In this document: piece after piece, positions 15,669 to 24,587 of the stretch
How the letters are laid out: each line of letters opens with the position of its first letter
Numbering within the stretch: position 1 is the stretch's first letter
Assembly: GCF_039649665.1 (NCBI RefSeq)
Contig: NZ_JBDJAW010000020.1
Location: 85,009 to 149,008 of the forward strand
From: Microbispora sp. ZYX-F-249
GTDB taxonomy: Bacteria; Actinomycetota; Actinomycetes; Streptosporangiales; Streptosporangiaceae
Direction of reading: 5' to 3'
Length of the DNA stretch: 64,000 bases
Made by a program: the position numbers and the translations under genes
Notes under the pieces: generated by a model
Database searches by the model: none
Told to the model about the DNA's origin: nothing
Seen by the model: only the letters and a program-made list of their open reading frames with translations

Positions 15669-17501
15669 GTGCAGCCGCTTTTGGGGGGCGATCCCCATGA
15701 GATCGGTCCATACCGGGTCGTCGGCCGGCTGGGCGCGGGCGGTATGGGCGTGGTCTACGCGGCAGTCGACGATTCGGGCCGTCGAGTGGCGGTCAAGGTG
15801 GTGCACGAGGCGCTGTCGGTCGACCTGGAGTTCCGCCGTCGGTTCAGCCGGGAGGTCACCGTGCTGACCGGGGTCGAGGGCGCCTGCGTCGCCCACGTTC
15901 TCGCCGCCGATCCCGGCACCGAGCGGCCCTGGCTCGCCACCGAGTTCGTCCCCGGCCCCACGCTGGAGCAGCACGTGCGGGGCGAGGGACCCCTGACCGG
16001 CGACGCGCTGTTCGGTCTGGCGGCGGGGCTGGCCGAGGCGCTGGTCACCATGCACGCCGCGGGGGTCGTCCACCGCGACCTCAAGCCGCCGAACGTGATC
16101 CTGTCGCCGGAGGGCCCCCGGCTCATCGATTTCGGGATCGCCAAGGTCCTCGACGAGACCTCCATGACGCACACGGGCACGCTGGTCGGCTCGCCCGGCT
16201 GGATCAGCCCCGAGGAGTACGGCGAGGGCGGCGCGGGAACCCCCGCCGACGTGTACGGCTGGGCGCTGCTCGTGCTCTACGCCACCACCGGTGAGCCGCC
16301 GTACGGCCCCGGCCGCCCGGAGATCCTGGCCTACCGGGTGCGCGAGGAGATGCCGGACGTCGCACCTGTGCCGGAGACGCTGCGCGACCTCGTGCACCGC
16401 GCGCTGGCCAAGGACCCCGCGGCGCGGCCCACCGCCGGCGAGGCGCTCGCCGAGGTGAGCACCGCCTGGCGGGGAGCGGAGAGCGAAGAGGACCGGCCCG
16501 ACGTCACCGCGTTGATCGAGCGTACGTGGGTGCTGCCCGAGAAGGAGACCCCGGAATGGCCCACGCCGGCCGTCCCTCCGCCGCCGCCGGCCACACTCCT
16601 GCGTGTCGAGCAGGAACGGGAAGATCCTGGAACGCTCCCGGCGCCCGCGGCGGCCTCCGTCGCCGTTCCTGCCGTCGTCGCCGGCCCGCGTTCCGGCCCG
16701 AACTGGGTGCACGCGTACATCGCGACGGCCGCGGCCGTGACGCTGATCGTCGTGACGGCCATCATCGCCTCCTCCGCGTCCGATCGGGAACGTTCCACGG
16801 CGGTGGCCGAGATGGCCGCGCCGTCCCCGGCGGCCTCCCCGCCGCCCTCGCCCGCCACGCCGGTCCCCGCCGCCACGTTCACCGTGACCTCCACGCCGGC
16901 CTCCACGCCGAGCGCGAAGAAGAAGCCCAAGCCGAAAGCCAGGAGGGTGTCGTTCCAGGGCATCACGCTGACCCTCCCCAAGGGCTGGCGGATGCGGCAG
17001 GTCCGCGGTGACCTCGCGTGCATCGACTCGCCCCACAGTCAGGGCGACAGCGGCCCCTGGCCCTTCGACTGCGAGCCGGACGCGCTGGTCCTGCGCACCG
17101 GGGCGAGCAACAGCCGGTGGCCCGGCTACTCGATCGACGACCCCTATTACGGCTGGCAGGTCGGCAGCCCCATGCCGTGCCTGCGGGACGGCCACGTGTG
17201 GCGTGACCCGGCAGGGGATTACGGCATGGACTACGGCGCCTACGCCTACCACGTCCTCGCCTACGACGGCCGTCGCACGGGCTACAGCCTGACGAAGATG
17301 GCCGACGGCAGGAAGGCCGCCTACCGGGAGTGGCAGGTGTGGTGCTCGGACTACGGCGGTTACAGCATCAAGATCTGGCATCTGCCGCAGTCGAAGGTCT
17401 CCCTCTTCGTGCTCAGCGCGCGGCCCGAGGACGCGAAGGGCTACCGGCAGATCGCCGCGTCGGCCAACCTGCTCGGCTACGCGCACGCCGCGCCGGTGTG
17501 A
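15669..17501 (+). CDS. Transmembrane Ser/Thr protein kinase
   Basis: A 610-residue Hanks-type kinase. The N-terminal kinase domain has GRLGAGGMGVVYAA, VAVKVV, HRDLKPPN (catalytic Asp137) and IDFGIAK, then SPGWISPEEY. A Pro/Ala-rich juxtamembrane stretch leads to one membrane helix (about residues 347-369), a Ser/Thr/Pro linker, a basic AKKKPKPKARR patch and a 180-residue extracellular domain rich in Trp, Tyr and Cys (WPFDCEPDAL, QVWCSDYGGYS) with no known repeat; it lacks PASTA domains. The GTG start follows GGAGG by 4 bases. It may sense an external ligand. The divergent DUF4352-like membrane protein is a natural substrate candidate (inference). Confidence 0.88.
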   Translation: MQPLLGGDPHEIGPYRVVGRLGAGGMGVVYAAVDDSGRRVAVKVVHEALSVDLEFRRRFSREVTVLTGVEGACVAHVLAADPGTERPWLATEFVPGPTLEQHVRGEGPLTGDALFGLAAGLAEALVTMHAAGVVHRDLKPPNVILSPEGPRLIDFGIAKVLDETSMTHTGTLVGSPGWISPEEYGEGGAGTPADVYGWALLVLYATTGEPPYGPGRPEILAYRVREEMPDVAPVPETLRDLVHRALAKDPAARPTAGEALAEVSTAWRGAESEEDRPDVTALIERTWVLPEKETPEWPTPAVPPPPPATLLRVEQEREDPGTLPAPAAASVAVPAVVAGPRSGPNWVHAYIATAAAVTLIVVTAIIASSASDRERSTAVAEMAAPSPAASPPPSPATPVPAATFTVTSTPASTPSAKKKPKPKARRVSFQGITLTLPKGWRMRQVRGDLACIDSPHSQGDSGPWPFDCEPDALVLRTGASNSRWPGYSIDDPYYGWQVGSPMPCLRDGHVWRDPAGDYGMDYGAYAYHVLAYDGRRTGYSLTKMADGRKAAYREWQVWCSDYGGYSIKIWHLPQSKVSLFVLSARPEDAKGYRQIAASANLLGYAHAAPV

Positions 17502-17508
17502 CGGCGGG

Positions 17509-18816
17509 TCAGCCGGACAGCGCGAGCAGCAGGTCGGCGGCGGTGGGACGGGCGCGCGGGTCCTTGGCGAGGGCGGCGGCGAGCGGGCGCCGCAGTGCGG
17601 CGGGCAGCGGACCGAGGTCGGGGGAGTGCTCCATGATCTGCTGGGACACCGCGAAGACCGAGGGCCCGTCGAACGGCAGCCTGCCGCTGGCGGCGTAGTA
17701 CATCGTGCTGCCCCAGCTGAACAGGTCGGAGGCCGGGCCGGCCTGCTCTCCGAGCACCTGCTCGGGGGACATGAAGGCCGGCGTCCCCTTCGTTCCGGCG
17801 CTGGTGGTGAGCCGGTCCATCGCCCTCGCGATGCCGAAGTCGATCACGCGCGGCCCGTCCGCCCCGAGCAGCACGTTGGCGGGCTTGAAGTCCCGGTGCA
17901 CGATGCCCGCGTTGTGGATCCCGCGCAACGCGGCCAGCGTCGAGATCGACAGCCTGGTGAGGCTGTCGGGATTGCGCGGCCCCTGCTCCCTGACGAGCCG
18001 GTCGAGGGAGGGACCGTGGACGTACTCGCTCACGATGTACGCCAGGCCGCCCTCGACGCCGACGTCGATGACGCGGGCGGTGGCGAACGACGGCACGCGC
18101 CGGGCGGCCAGCGCCTCTCTGACGAAGGCGTCCCGCTCGCCGGAGTCCGGCCCGATCCTGACATGCAGGATCTTCACCGCCACCTGCTGCCCGTCCGGCG
18201 CCTGGCCGAGGTAGACCGTGCCCTGCCCGCCCTCGCCGACCTTCGTGAGCAGCGCGTACGGCCCCACCCAGGCCACGCCGGCGCTCGGACCGGGCGCCGC
18301 GTGCGGGCCGGAGGAGTACGGGCCGGTGGGGTACGGGCCGGAGGCGTGCGGCAGCGGCCGGGTCGGCGGAGTCGCCGGGGCCCCGGCGCCGTACGCGGGC
18401 GGCACCGGGGCGGCGTAGGCGCGCGAAGCGGGGTAGGACGGCGGAGCGGGATGGGACTGGGGCGCCGCCTGCACGACGCGGGGGAAGACCCTGGGGCGCA
18501 GCAGGAAGGTGTGGATCGCTCCCCCGGCCCACATCGTGCCGAACCAGACGATGGCGGTGACGTTGTTGCGCCAGTCGTCGCGGGGAACGCCCTCCAGCAG
18601 GTTCGTCGCGACGATGAAGGCGACGAGCCCCAGGGAGTAGCCGCCGGCGGCGAGGGCGAGCCGCCGTTCTCGCAGCCGGATGGCGGCGAAGGCGACGACG
18701 AAGGGTGTCCCCAGGCCGCATGTGAGGAGCGGCGCGAGTGCCCACCAGAAGCTCTTGCGCGACTGGTCGCCTCCGGGTCCGCGGGAACCGTACTGATAAG
18801 GCGGGCCGGGGAGCAT
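17509..18816 (-). CDS. Ser/Thr protein kinase with N-terminal membrane domain
   Basis: A 435-residue kinase with inverted layout: three predicted membrane helices come first (about residues 23-46, 52-73 and 85-105), then a Pro/Ala/Tyr-rich linker, then the kinase domain from about residue 185. Catalytic features are VGEGGQGTVYLG, VAVKILHV (Lys215), VHRDFKPANV (Asp309; HRDF in place of HRDL) and IDFGIAR, with GTPAFMSPEQ. Most actinomycete kinases have the kinase domain first, so signal input here is through the membrane bundle or linker. It converges on the preceding kinase gene with only 7 bp between stops. No clear ribosome-binding site precedes the ATG, so the exact start is unsure. Confidence 0.85.
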   Translation of the reverse strand: MLPGPPYQYGSRGPGGDQSRKSFWWALAPLLTCGLGTPFVVAFAAIRLRERRLALAAGGYSLGLVAFIVATNLLEGVPRDDWRNNVTAIVWFGTMWAGGAIHTFLLRPRVFPRVVQAAPQSHPAPPSYPASRAYAAPVPPAYGAGAPATPPTRPLPHASGPYPTGPYSSGPHAAPGPSAGVAWVGPYALLTKVGEGGQGTVYLGQAPDGQQVAVKILHVRIGPDSGERDAFVREALAARRVPSFATARVIDVGVEGGLAYIVSEYVHGPSLDRLVREQGPRNPDSLTRLSISTLAALRGIHNAGIVHRDFKPANVLLGADGPRVIDFGIARAMDRLTTSAGTKGTPAFMSPEQVLGEQAGPASDLFSWGSTMYYAASGRLPFDGPSVFAVSQQIMEHSPDLGPLPAALRRPLAAALAKDPRARPTAADLLLALSG

Positions 18817-18884
18817 GGGTCAGCATGATAGGCGATCAGCGCGATGGAAATTTGAGTGTTTGGCCCGTTCCATGTCGGCGTTAC

Positions 18885-20831
18885 TCAGTTGGTCCGGGTG
18901 TTCGGGAGATGATCGCCGAGGTAGCCGACGTAGATCTTGCCGGTCACGCCGCCCGAGTCGTCGTGGAAGTACATCCGGGGTGCCGGGTAGCCCACGGCGC
19001 GCAGCTTGACGTGGGCCTCCATGACGATCTTCCCGCTGGGATGGACCTCGGCCGGGACGGGGAAGGTGCGCGGCTGGGTGAACTTGGCGCTGTTGGTGAC
19101 CGACGCGGACTCGCGCATGGCGAGCATCCCGGGCGGGATCACGCGCCGGCCGCCGGAGCCGTCCGCGCACCAGTCGTAGAAGCCGCCGGCGAACAAGCCG
19201 GAGGAGCGTGCGCGGGCGAAGTCGTCCAGAGCGAGCAGCGCGTCCCACGCCTTGGCCGCCCACGTACGGCTGAGCACCGGGTCGGCGTGGTCGAGCCGGA
19301 CCGCGGCGGCGTCGGTCTGGCCGATGACGAGGTGGGCGAGCCGGGATCGGGCCTCGACCAGGGTCTCGGCGAGGCTCGCGGGCGTGAAGGCTTCGCCGGG
19401 CGTCGCGACGCCGTAGACGGGATGACCCGACTCGGCGAGGGTGCGCTCCAGCCATCGGACCCGTTCCTGCAACACGCGGGCGGCGGTGACGACCTCGGCG
19501 TACTCCTCCCGCAGCAACTCGTGCGCGACGCGCAGGTCGTCCTCGCTCCCGGCGGGCGCGGCGGGGACGACCAGTTCGCGCAGCCCGGCCAGGTGCAGGC
19601 CCAGGGTGCGGACCTCCCGCAGCACGTCGCGGCTGGTGTCGGCGCCGGCGGCCAGGCCGAGCGCGGTGTCGAGTTCCTGGCGCATGGCCTTGACGACCAT
19701 CTCGGCCACCCGGTGCGCGACATCGGGGTTCGGCGACCCGTCGAGCACGGCGACCGGCTCCGGCGAGGGCGAGTGCGAGGACGAGGGCGCGGGCGAGGGC
19801 GAGTGCGAGGACGAGGGCGCGGGCGCGGGCGCCGGTCCGGGCTCGGCCGAGACCGGCGGTGCCGCAGGAGGCCCAAGGGACGTCGCAGGCATCGGGGGCG
19901 CCGGGCGGACGGTCAGCGCCATCATTTTCCGCCGCAGCTCCTCCCGTGCCGGGTCCACGGGCGCGGGAGGCGGCGTCATCGCCCCGTCCAGCGCCGCGAC
20001 CTCCGCACGGCCCGCGAGAACCCGCAGCACGACGGGCAGGGACCGGCGGACCTCGGGGGGCTGGTCGGCCGCGGACGCACGGCCGATCACGCCGTCGGCG
20101 ATCGTCTCGAGCGCGCCCTCCTCCCGTAACTTCGCGGGCCGCATCGGCGGATGCCGGTAGGGGCTGCGCTCGGTCGCCGGGTCGAAGGGGGCGGCGTAGG
20201 TGCGGATCGCCCCGCCGTACACGCCCAGTTCGTCCCCCATAAGACGGTTGAAGAGGTTCTCGGTGCGCCTGTCCGCGAGCCGGACGACCACTCCCGCCCC
20301 GGCCGTCGCCTCCGCCAGCCGTTCGGCCCGGGCGGTGTTCTCGCCGTTGTGGCCGGGCGACACCACCACCACGGGAACCCGGCGCCGGGGCTCGGTCAGG
20401 ACCCGGAGGAAGCGGTGCACCTCGTCCTCCGTCAGCACCTCCGCCCGGTCCACCAGATGGATCCCGCCGTCGGTGATGCGCGCCGTCCGCAGATAGGCGG
20501 GGACGAAGCCGGGGGCCCGGGCGTCGCGGCGCGCGTCCCCCTCCTGCTCGACCGTGACCTGAACCCAGCCGGGAGCGCCGTCGAGGAAGACCGCCCTGGT
20601 GCGCAGCCGTCCGCCGTCCACGGGTTCCTCGAGGACGTACCGCCCGCATCCGTCGCGCCGCTCCATCACCAGGCGTGCGCCCGCGTGTTCGTGCTCGGCC
20701 CGCGGCCTCCCCGCGTCCGGCGAGGGGAAGCCCTTGGTCTGCGCCCAGGCGGAGAAGACCCGGTGCAACCGCACCCAGATCGGCCGGCCGGGATCCCGCA
20801 GAACCGCCTGGTAGAGCTGCGTCGGTGCCAT
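18885..20831 (-). CDS. Large unknown protein divergent from DNA methylase
   Basis: A 648-residue cytoplasmic protein with no family I recognise. The N-terminal 270 residues alternate strands and helices (VPVVVVSPGHNGENTARAERL, then VVVRLADRRTENLFNRLMG), suggesting an alpha/beta nucleotide-binding-like domain. A Pro/Ser/His linker (PSSSHSPSPA repeated) follows near residues 345-375, then a helical, partly coiled region (LREEYAEVVTAARVLQERV). The C-terminal 100-residue domain has PVPAEVHPSGKIVMEAHVK, APRMYFHDD and VGYLGDHLPNTRTN, a compact beta-rich unit ending in NTRTN. The ATG is chosen for the GGAAGGA eight bases upstream. The divergent methylase gene suggests a functional partnership. Confidence 0.6.
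   Translation of the reverse strand: MAPTQLYQAVLRDPGRPIWVRLHRVFSAWAQTKGFPSPDAGRPRAEHEHAGARLVMERRDGCGRYVLEEPVDGGRLRTRAVFLDGAPGWVQVTVEQEGDARRDARAPGFVPAYLRTARITDGGIHLVDRAEVLTEDEVHRFLRVLTEPRRRVPVVVVSPGHNGENTARAERLAEATAGAGVVVRLADRRTENLFNRLMGDELGVYGGAIRTYAAPFDPATERSPYRHPPMRPAKLREEGALETIADGVIGRASAADQPPEVRRSLPVVLRVLAGRAEVAALDGAMTPPPAPVDPAREELRRKMMALTVRPAPPMPATSLGPPAAPPVSAEPGPAPAPAPSSSHSPSPAPSSSHSPSPEPVAVLDGSPNPDVAHRVAEMVVKAMRQELDTALGLAAGADTSRDVLREVRTLGLHLAGLRELVVPAAPAGSEDDLRVAHELLREEYAEVVTAARVLQERVRWLERTLAESGHPVYGVATPGEAFTPASLAETLVEARSRLAHLVIGQTDAAAVRLDHADPVLSRTWAAKAWDALLALDDFARARSSGLFAGGFYDWCADGSGGRRVIPPGMLAMRESASVTNSAKFTQPRTFPVPAEVHPSGKIVMEAHVKLRAVGYPAPRMYFHDDSGGVTGKIYVGYLGDHLPNTRTN
19765..19824. 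repeat. Two perfect 30-bp tandem repeats in linker
   Basis: A 30-bp unit starting GAGGGCGAGTGCGAGGACGA occurs twice head to tail (19765-19794 and 19795-19824) inside the unknown 648-residue protein. It encodes the repeated Ser/His/Pro linker. Because the unit is a multiple of three, copy-number change would alter linker length without breaking the frame. Confidence 0.85.
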
Positions 20832-21121
20832 GAGCCGATCCTTCCGCTTGCCGCTTGGGGCGTTTCCGGACATGGCAGCGTAACAAGGACAAGGAGTGGC
20901 CGCCGTGTGAATCGGCTAAACAAATAGAACCGTCCGAATCTGGGCCAGTGACCCGGCCCTCCGCTAGGGTAGGGGACCGATTGGCTGAGCTGGCGGCACC
21001 CGTCAAGATTGGTGTGAACCTGGCATGCTGGTGAGCGTGGACGATTCCGGGGGGTTCATACGTATGGTCGGCGCGGGACGAGCGTGGGGGTTCCGGCGGG
21101 CGGGGTCTCGGAGGAACGACG

Positions 21122-23020
21122 ATGAGTCGTGAGGACGTAACGGTCAACGCCGCCGACATCGCGCGGCTCGCCGACGTCGGCAGGGCCGCGGTGAGCAACT
21201 GGCGCAAGCGGTTCGAGGACTTCCCGCAGCCGGTCGGCGGCACGGCGAGCAGCCCGGCCTTCTCCCTTGCGGACATCGAGGCGTGGCTGCGCCGCCACGG
21301 CCGGTACGTCGAGGTCGCACCGGTCGAGCGGCTCTGGCAGCGGCTGCGGGCCAGCACCGACGACATCCGGCTGGGCGACGCCGTCGCCTACGCGGGAACG
21401 CTGCTGCTGTCCGTACGCGAGGATCCGGGCAGCTGGCGCGACCTCGGCGACGACGCCCTCCTGGGGCGGCTACCCGAGGCCCCGCCCGACGGGGTCGCCG
21501 TGGACGCCGATCTGGTCAGGGCCATCGCCGAGGTGGGCGAGGCCGAGGGCCCCGCCGCGGCGTTCCGGGGCATCTGCGACCGCTATGTCGAGCTGCACTC
21601 GCGCAGGCTGCTGGCCACGCCGCGTCCCGTGGCCGAGCTGATGGCCAGGCTCGGCGGCACGGCCGGTGCGACGGTCCTCGACCCCGCCTGCGGGATCGGC
21701 ACGCTGCTGCTCGCCTCCGGCGCCACGCGCGCCCTGGGGCAGGAGCTCAACGAGAGCGCGGCGCGTCTCGCCGGGATCTGCCTGCGGTTCGCGGACGTCG
21801 CGGGCGTCGTGACGGCCGGTGACTCGCTGCGGGCCGACGCCTTCCCCGGCGAACTCGCCGACGTGGTGGTCTGCAACCCGCCGTTCAACGAGCGCGGCTG
21901 GGGTTACGAGGAACTGACCAGCGATCCCCGGTGGGAGTACGGCCTGCCGCCGCGCGGCGAGTCGGAGCTGGCCTGGGTGCAGCACTGCCTGTCCCATGTG
22001 AAACCCGGCGGCCTGGTGGTCATCATGATGCCGGGCACCGCGGCCGCCAGGCGTCCCGGCAGGCGGATCCGGGGCAACCTGCTGCGTGCGGGGGCGCTGC
22101 GGGCGGTCATCACGCTTTCTCCGGGTGCCGCTCCCGCCTCCAGCGGCGCGCCCGACCTGTGGGTGCTGCGCCGGCCGGCGCCGGGGGACAGCCCGCCGTC
22201 CGACGTGCTGATGGTGAACGCGGGTGAGGATCTCGCCCTGGCCGGCAAGGCGTGGCAGGCGTTCGCCGAGGGTGACGAGCTGCCTCCGGGCAGCGGCAGT
22301 GTGCGGATCATCGACCTCCTCGACGAGGAGGTGGACCTGACCACCGGCCACCGGGTGGTGTCGCCGGAGCAGCCCGGCTCGGCGGGGTACGCCGCCGTGC
22401 GGGAGCGGACCGAGGCGCTGCTGCGCGGCCTCGACGCGGAGCTGCCCAGGCTGGTGGCCGGCGGACGCGCGGAGCGGCCGATGACGACGCTCGGCGAACT
22501 CGCCCGCGCGGGTGTGGTGGCGATCACGCAGGGCCCGCTCAGGATGCCCGACGAGGGCGACCTGCCGGTGCTCACCGCCAAGGACCTGATGCTGGGCCGG
22601 GAGCCCAGCGGCCGTACGGCCGACGTGGCGGGCCAGGTGCGGATCGAGGCCGGTGACGTGGTCGCGCCGCTCATCGCGGGAAGCGGCCCGGTCCCGCGCG
22701 TGATGACGGGGTCCGGCGCGGTGCTGGGCGCCCAGCTCCTGCTCATCCGGGCCGATCCCGAGCGGCTCGACCCGCATTTCCTCGCGGGATGCCTGCGCGC
22801 GGCCGGCGGCACCTCGACCAGGCTGGGCTCCTCGATGCGCTTCGATCCCCGCCGCGCGCAGCTACCCCGGCTCGCCGTCGAGGAGCAGCGCCGGTACGGC
22901 GAGGCCTTCCGCCGGCTGCTCGAGTTCGAGGACGCGATGAGGTCGGCGCGGGAGATGAGCGAGACCCTGGTTGCGGCCGGCTTCGACGGCCTGTTCGATG
23001 GCACCCTGCGACTCGAATGA
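21122..23020 (+). CDS. N6-adenine DNA methylase with N-terminal HTH
   Basis: A 632-residue type I-like (HsdM-class) methyltransferase. Residues 8-50 form a helix-turn-helix (VNAADIARLADVGRAAVSNW). The SAM-binding motif is DPACGIGTLLLA (from residue 187) and the catalytic motif is NPPFNERGWGYEEL (Asn252). The C-terminal half beyond residue 400 looks like a fused specificity module, with KDLMLGREPSG and the S-subunit-like FDPRRAQLPRLAVEEQ before a helical tail. No restriction (HsdR) subunit is seen. The ATG has GGAGG seven bases upstream. It is followed after 24 bp by a Ser/Thr kinase gene and divergent from a large unknown gene. A stand-alone modification or defence role is inferred. Confidence 0.88.
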   Translation: MSREDVTVNAADIARLADVGRAAVSNWRKRFEDFPQPVGGTASSPAFSLADIEAWLRRHGRYVEVAPVERLWQRLRASTDDIRLGDAVAYAGTLLLSVREDPGSWRDLGDDALLGRLPEAPPDGVAVDADLVRAIAEVGEAEGPAAAFRGICDRYVELHSRRLLATPRPVAELMARLGGTAGATVLDPACGIGTLLLASGATRALGQELNESAARLAGICLRFADVAGVVTAGDSLRADAFPGELADVVVCNPPFNERGWGYEELTSDPRWEYGLPPRGESELAWVQHCLSHVKPGGLVVIMMPGTAAARRPGRRIRGNLLRAGALRAVITLSPGAAPASSGAPDLWVLRRPAPGDSPPSDVLMVNAGEDLALAGKAWQAFAEGDELPPGSGSVRIIDLLDEEVDLTTGHRVVSPEQPGSAGYAAVRERTEALLRGLDAELPRLVAGGRAERPMTTLGELARAGVVAITQGPLRMPDEGDLPVLTAKDLMLGREPSGRTADVAGQVRIEAGDVVAPLIAGSGPVPRVMTGSGAVLGAQLLLIRADPERLDPHFLAGCLRAAGGTSTRLGSSMRFDPRRAQLPRLAVEEQRRYGEAFRRLLEFEDAMRSAREMSETLVAAGFDGLFDGTLRLE

Positions 23021-23044
23021 TCTGACAGTCCCGGGGAGGCGCGG

Positions 23045-24583
23045 GTGACCCTCATCGCCGGCAGGTACAGGCTCGATCCGGCACGGGCCGGCGGGGGCGG
23101 CATGGGCGAGGTCTGGGGTGCCGTCGACGAGCGACTGGGGCGCCGGGTCGCGATCAAGTTCGTGCGGTTCCCCGGTGACGTGCCCGACCGCGACTGGGAG
23201 GCCCGTTTCCGGCACGAGGCCACGATCATGGCGAGGCTGTGCCACCCGGGCACGCCCGCCGTCCACGACATGGGGGCGTACGACGACCCGCTGCGCGGGC
23301 GGCGGCAGTTCATCGTCATGGAGTACGTCGAGGGGGCCGGGCTCGACGACGTCGTCGCCGAGATCGGGGCCCTGCCCGTGGGGTGGGTGGCGTCGATCGG
23401 CGCGCAGGTGGCCGCGGTGCTCGACGCCGCGCACGCCGGGGGGATCCTGCACCGCGATCTCAAGCCGGCCAACCTGATGCTGCGCCGCGACGGCTCGGTC
23501 CGGGTGGTCGACTTCGGGCTGGCGATCATGCACGACCCCGCGCTGACGAAGCTGACCCGGACGGGCGAGTGGCTCGGCACCGAGTCCTACATGTCGCCCG
23601 AGCAGGTGCGTCAGGAGGAGCCCACCGCCCGCAGCGACCTGTACGCGCTGGGCTGCGTGCTGCACGAACTGCTGACCGGGCGGGCGCTGTTCACCGGCCC
23701 GACCCTCTTCAGCGTGATGCGGCAGCAGGTGAGCGTGCCGGCCGCGCCCGCGGGCCGATGGCGGGACGGCGTGCCCGCCGGGCTGGACGACCTGCTGCTG
23801 TCGATGCTGGCCAAGGACCCGCGGGACCGGCCCGCGAGCGCCGGGGAGGTCCACGACCGGCTCATGCCGTACCTGACAGACACCGCGCCGCTCCCGGGGT
23901 TCACCTCGCCCGCGCCGAGCCCGGCCAGGATGTACGCCGCCGCGGCCGGCCGTACCGGCACGGGCGGCACGGGCGGCACGGGCGGCACGGCGGCCACGCC
24001 CGCCGCGTCCCGGGACGGGGACCGTCGCGGCGGGCAGGACGGGTTCAGCCGCGGCGACCTGCGCCGCGCACGGCAGCGTGCGGACTCGCTCGTCCGTGAG
24101 TCCCGGTACGCGGAGGCGGCCGCCGTGCTGACCGAGGCCGTCGCCCCGGCCGGCCGGGTGCTCGGCGCGGACGACAGCGAGGTGCTGAGCCTCGGCGTCC
24201 ACCTCGCCGACGTGCTCTTCGAGGGCGGCGAGCATCTGGCGGCCGCGCAGGCGTTCCACCAGCTCGCCGCGCAGCTCGGCCCGGCAGACGACCGGGCCTT
24301 CCAGCTCGGGATGCGCGAGGCGACCTGCTTCCTGCATCTCGGCGACACCGAGACGGCCCTGCGGCTGGCGCGTGAGCTGCTGGCGGGCGAGGCGCACGCC
24401 TCGCCCGAGGACGACCCGCGGACCCTGGAGCTGCGCCGGCAGGTCGGCGAGCTGGAGATCGCCGCGGGACGGCACGAGGCGGCCCGGCGGACGCTCGACA
24501 GCCTGCTCGGCGACCTCACGGCGCTCTACGGCGCCGCACACCCGGCCACCGAGCGCGTACGCGAGATCCTGGCCGGCCTGTAG
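23045..24583 (+). CDS. Soluble Ser/Thr kinase with TPR-like tail
   Basis: A 512-residue kinase with no membrane segment. The kinase domain shows GGGGMGEVWGAV, VAIKFVRF (Lys38), LHRDLKPANL (Asp138), VVDFGLAIMH and GTESYMSPEQ. A Gly/Thr linker built from 9-bp repeats (GTGGTGGTGG) leads to about 170 residues of paired helices (ADSLVRESRYAEAAAVLTEA, VLSLGVHLADVLFEGGEHLA) that look like tetratricopeptide repeats, so it probably docks on a protein. The GTG start has GGGGAGG five bases upstream. It lies in one operon with the DNA methylase gene, suggesting phosphorylation control of methylation or of a linked effector (inference). Confidence 0.88.
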   Translation: MTLIAGRYRLDPARAGGGGMGEVWGAVDERLGRRVAIKFVRFPGDVPDRDWEARFRHEATIMARLCHPGTPAVHDMGAYDDPLRGRRQFIVMEYVEGAGLDDVVAEIGALPVGWVASIGAQVAAVLDAAHAGGILHRDLKPANLMLRRDGSVRVVDFGLAIMHDPALTKLTRTGEWLGTESYMSPEQVRQEEPTARSDLYALGCVLHELLTGRALFTGPTLFSVMRQQVSVPAAPAGRWRDGVPAGLDDLLLSMLAKDPRDRPASAGEVHDRLMPYLTDTAPLPGFTSPAPSPARMYAAAAGRTGTGGTGGTGGTAATPAASRDGDRRGGQDGFSRGDLRRARQRADSLVRESRYAEAAAVLTEAVAPAGRVLGADDSEVLSLGVHLADVLFEGGEHLAAAQAFHQLAAQLGPADDRAFQLGMREATCFLHLGDTETALRLARELLAGEAHASPEDDPRTLELRRQVGELEIAAGRHEAARRTLDSLLGDLTALYGAAHPATERVREILAGL

Positions 24584-24587
24584 ACCG

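Noticed and set aside
21024..21131. Short ORF before the DNA methylase (MLVSVDDSGGF start)
   Set aside because: It overlaps the methylase ribosome-binding site and start, but has no ribosome-binding site of its own and no sign of conservation.
18820..21366. An 848-codon minus-strand frame
   Set aside because: It covers the unknown protein in another frame and is low-complexity Arg/Pro; the 648-residue frame has the ribosome-binding site and protein-like composition.
18885..24583. Classical Pgl/BREX type 2 system
   Set aside because: A methylase and a kinase are present, but no PglZ phosphatase, PglY ATPase or helicase genes are seen.
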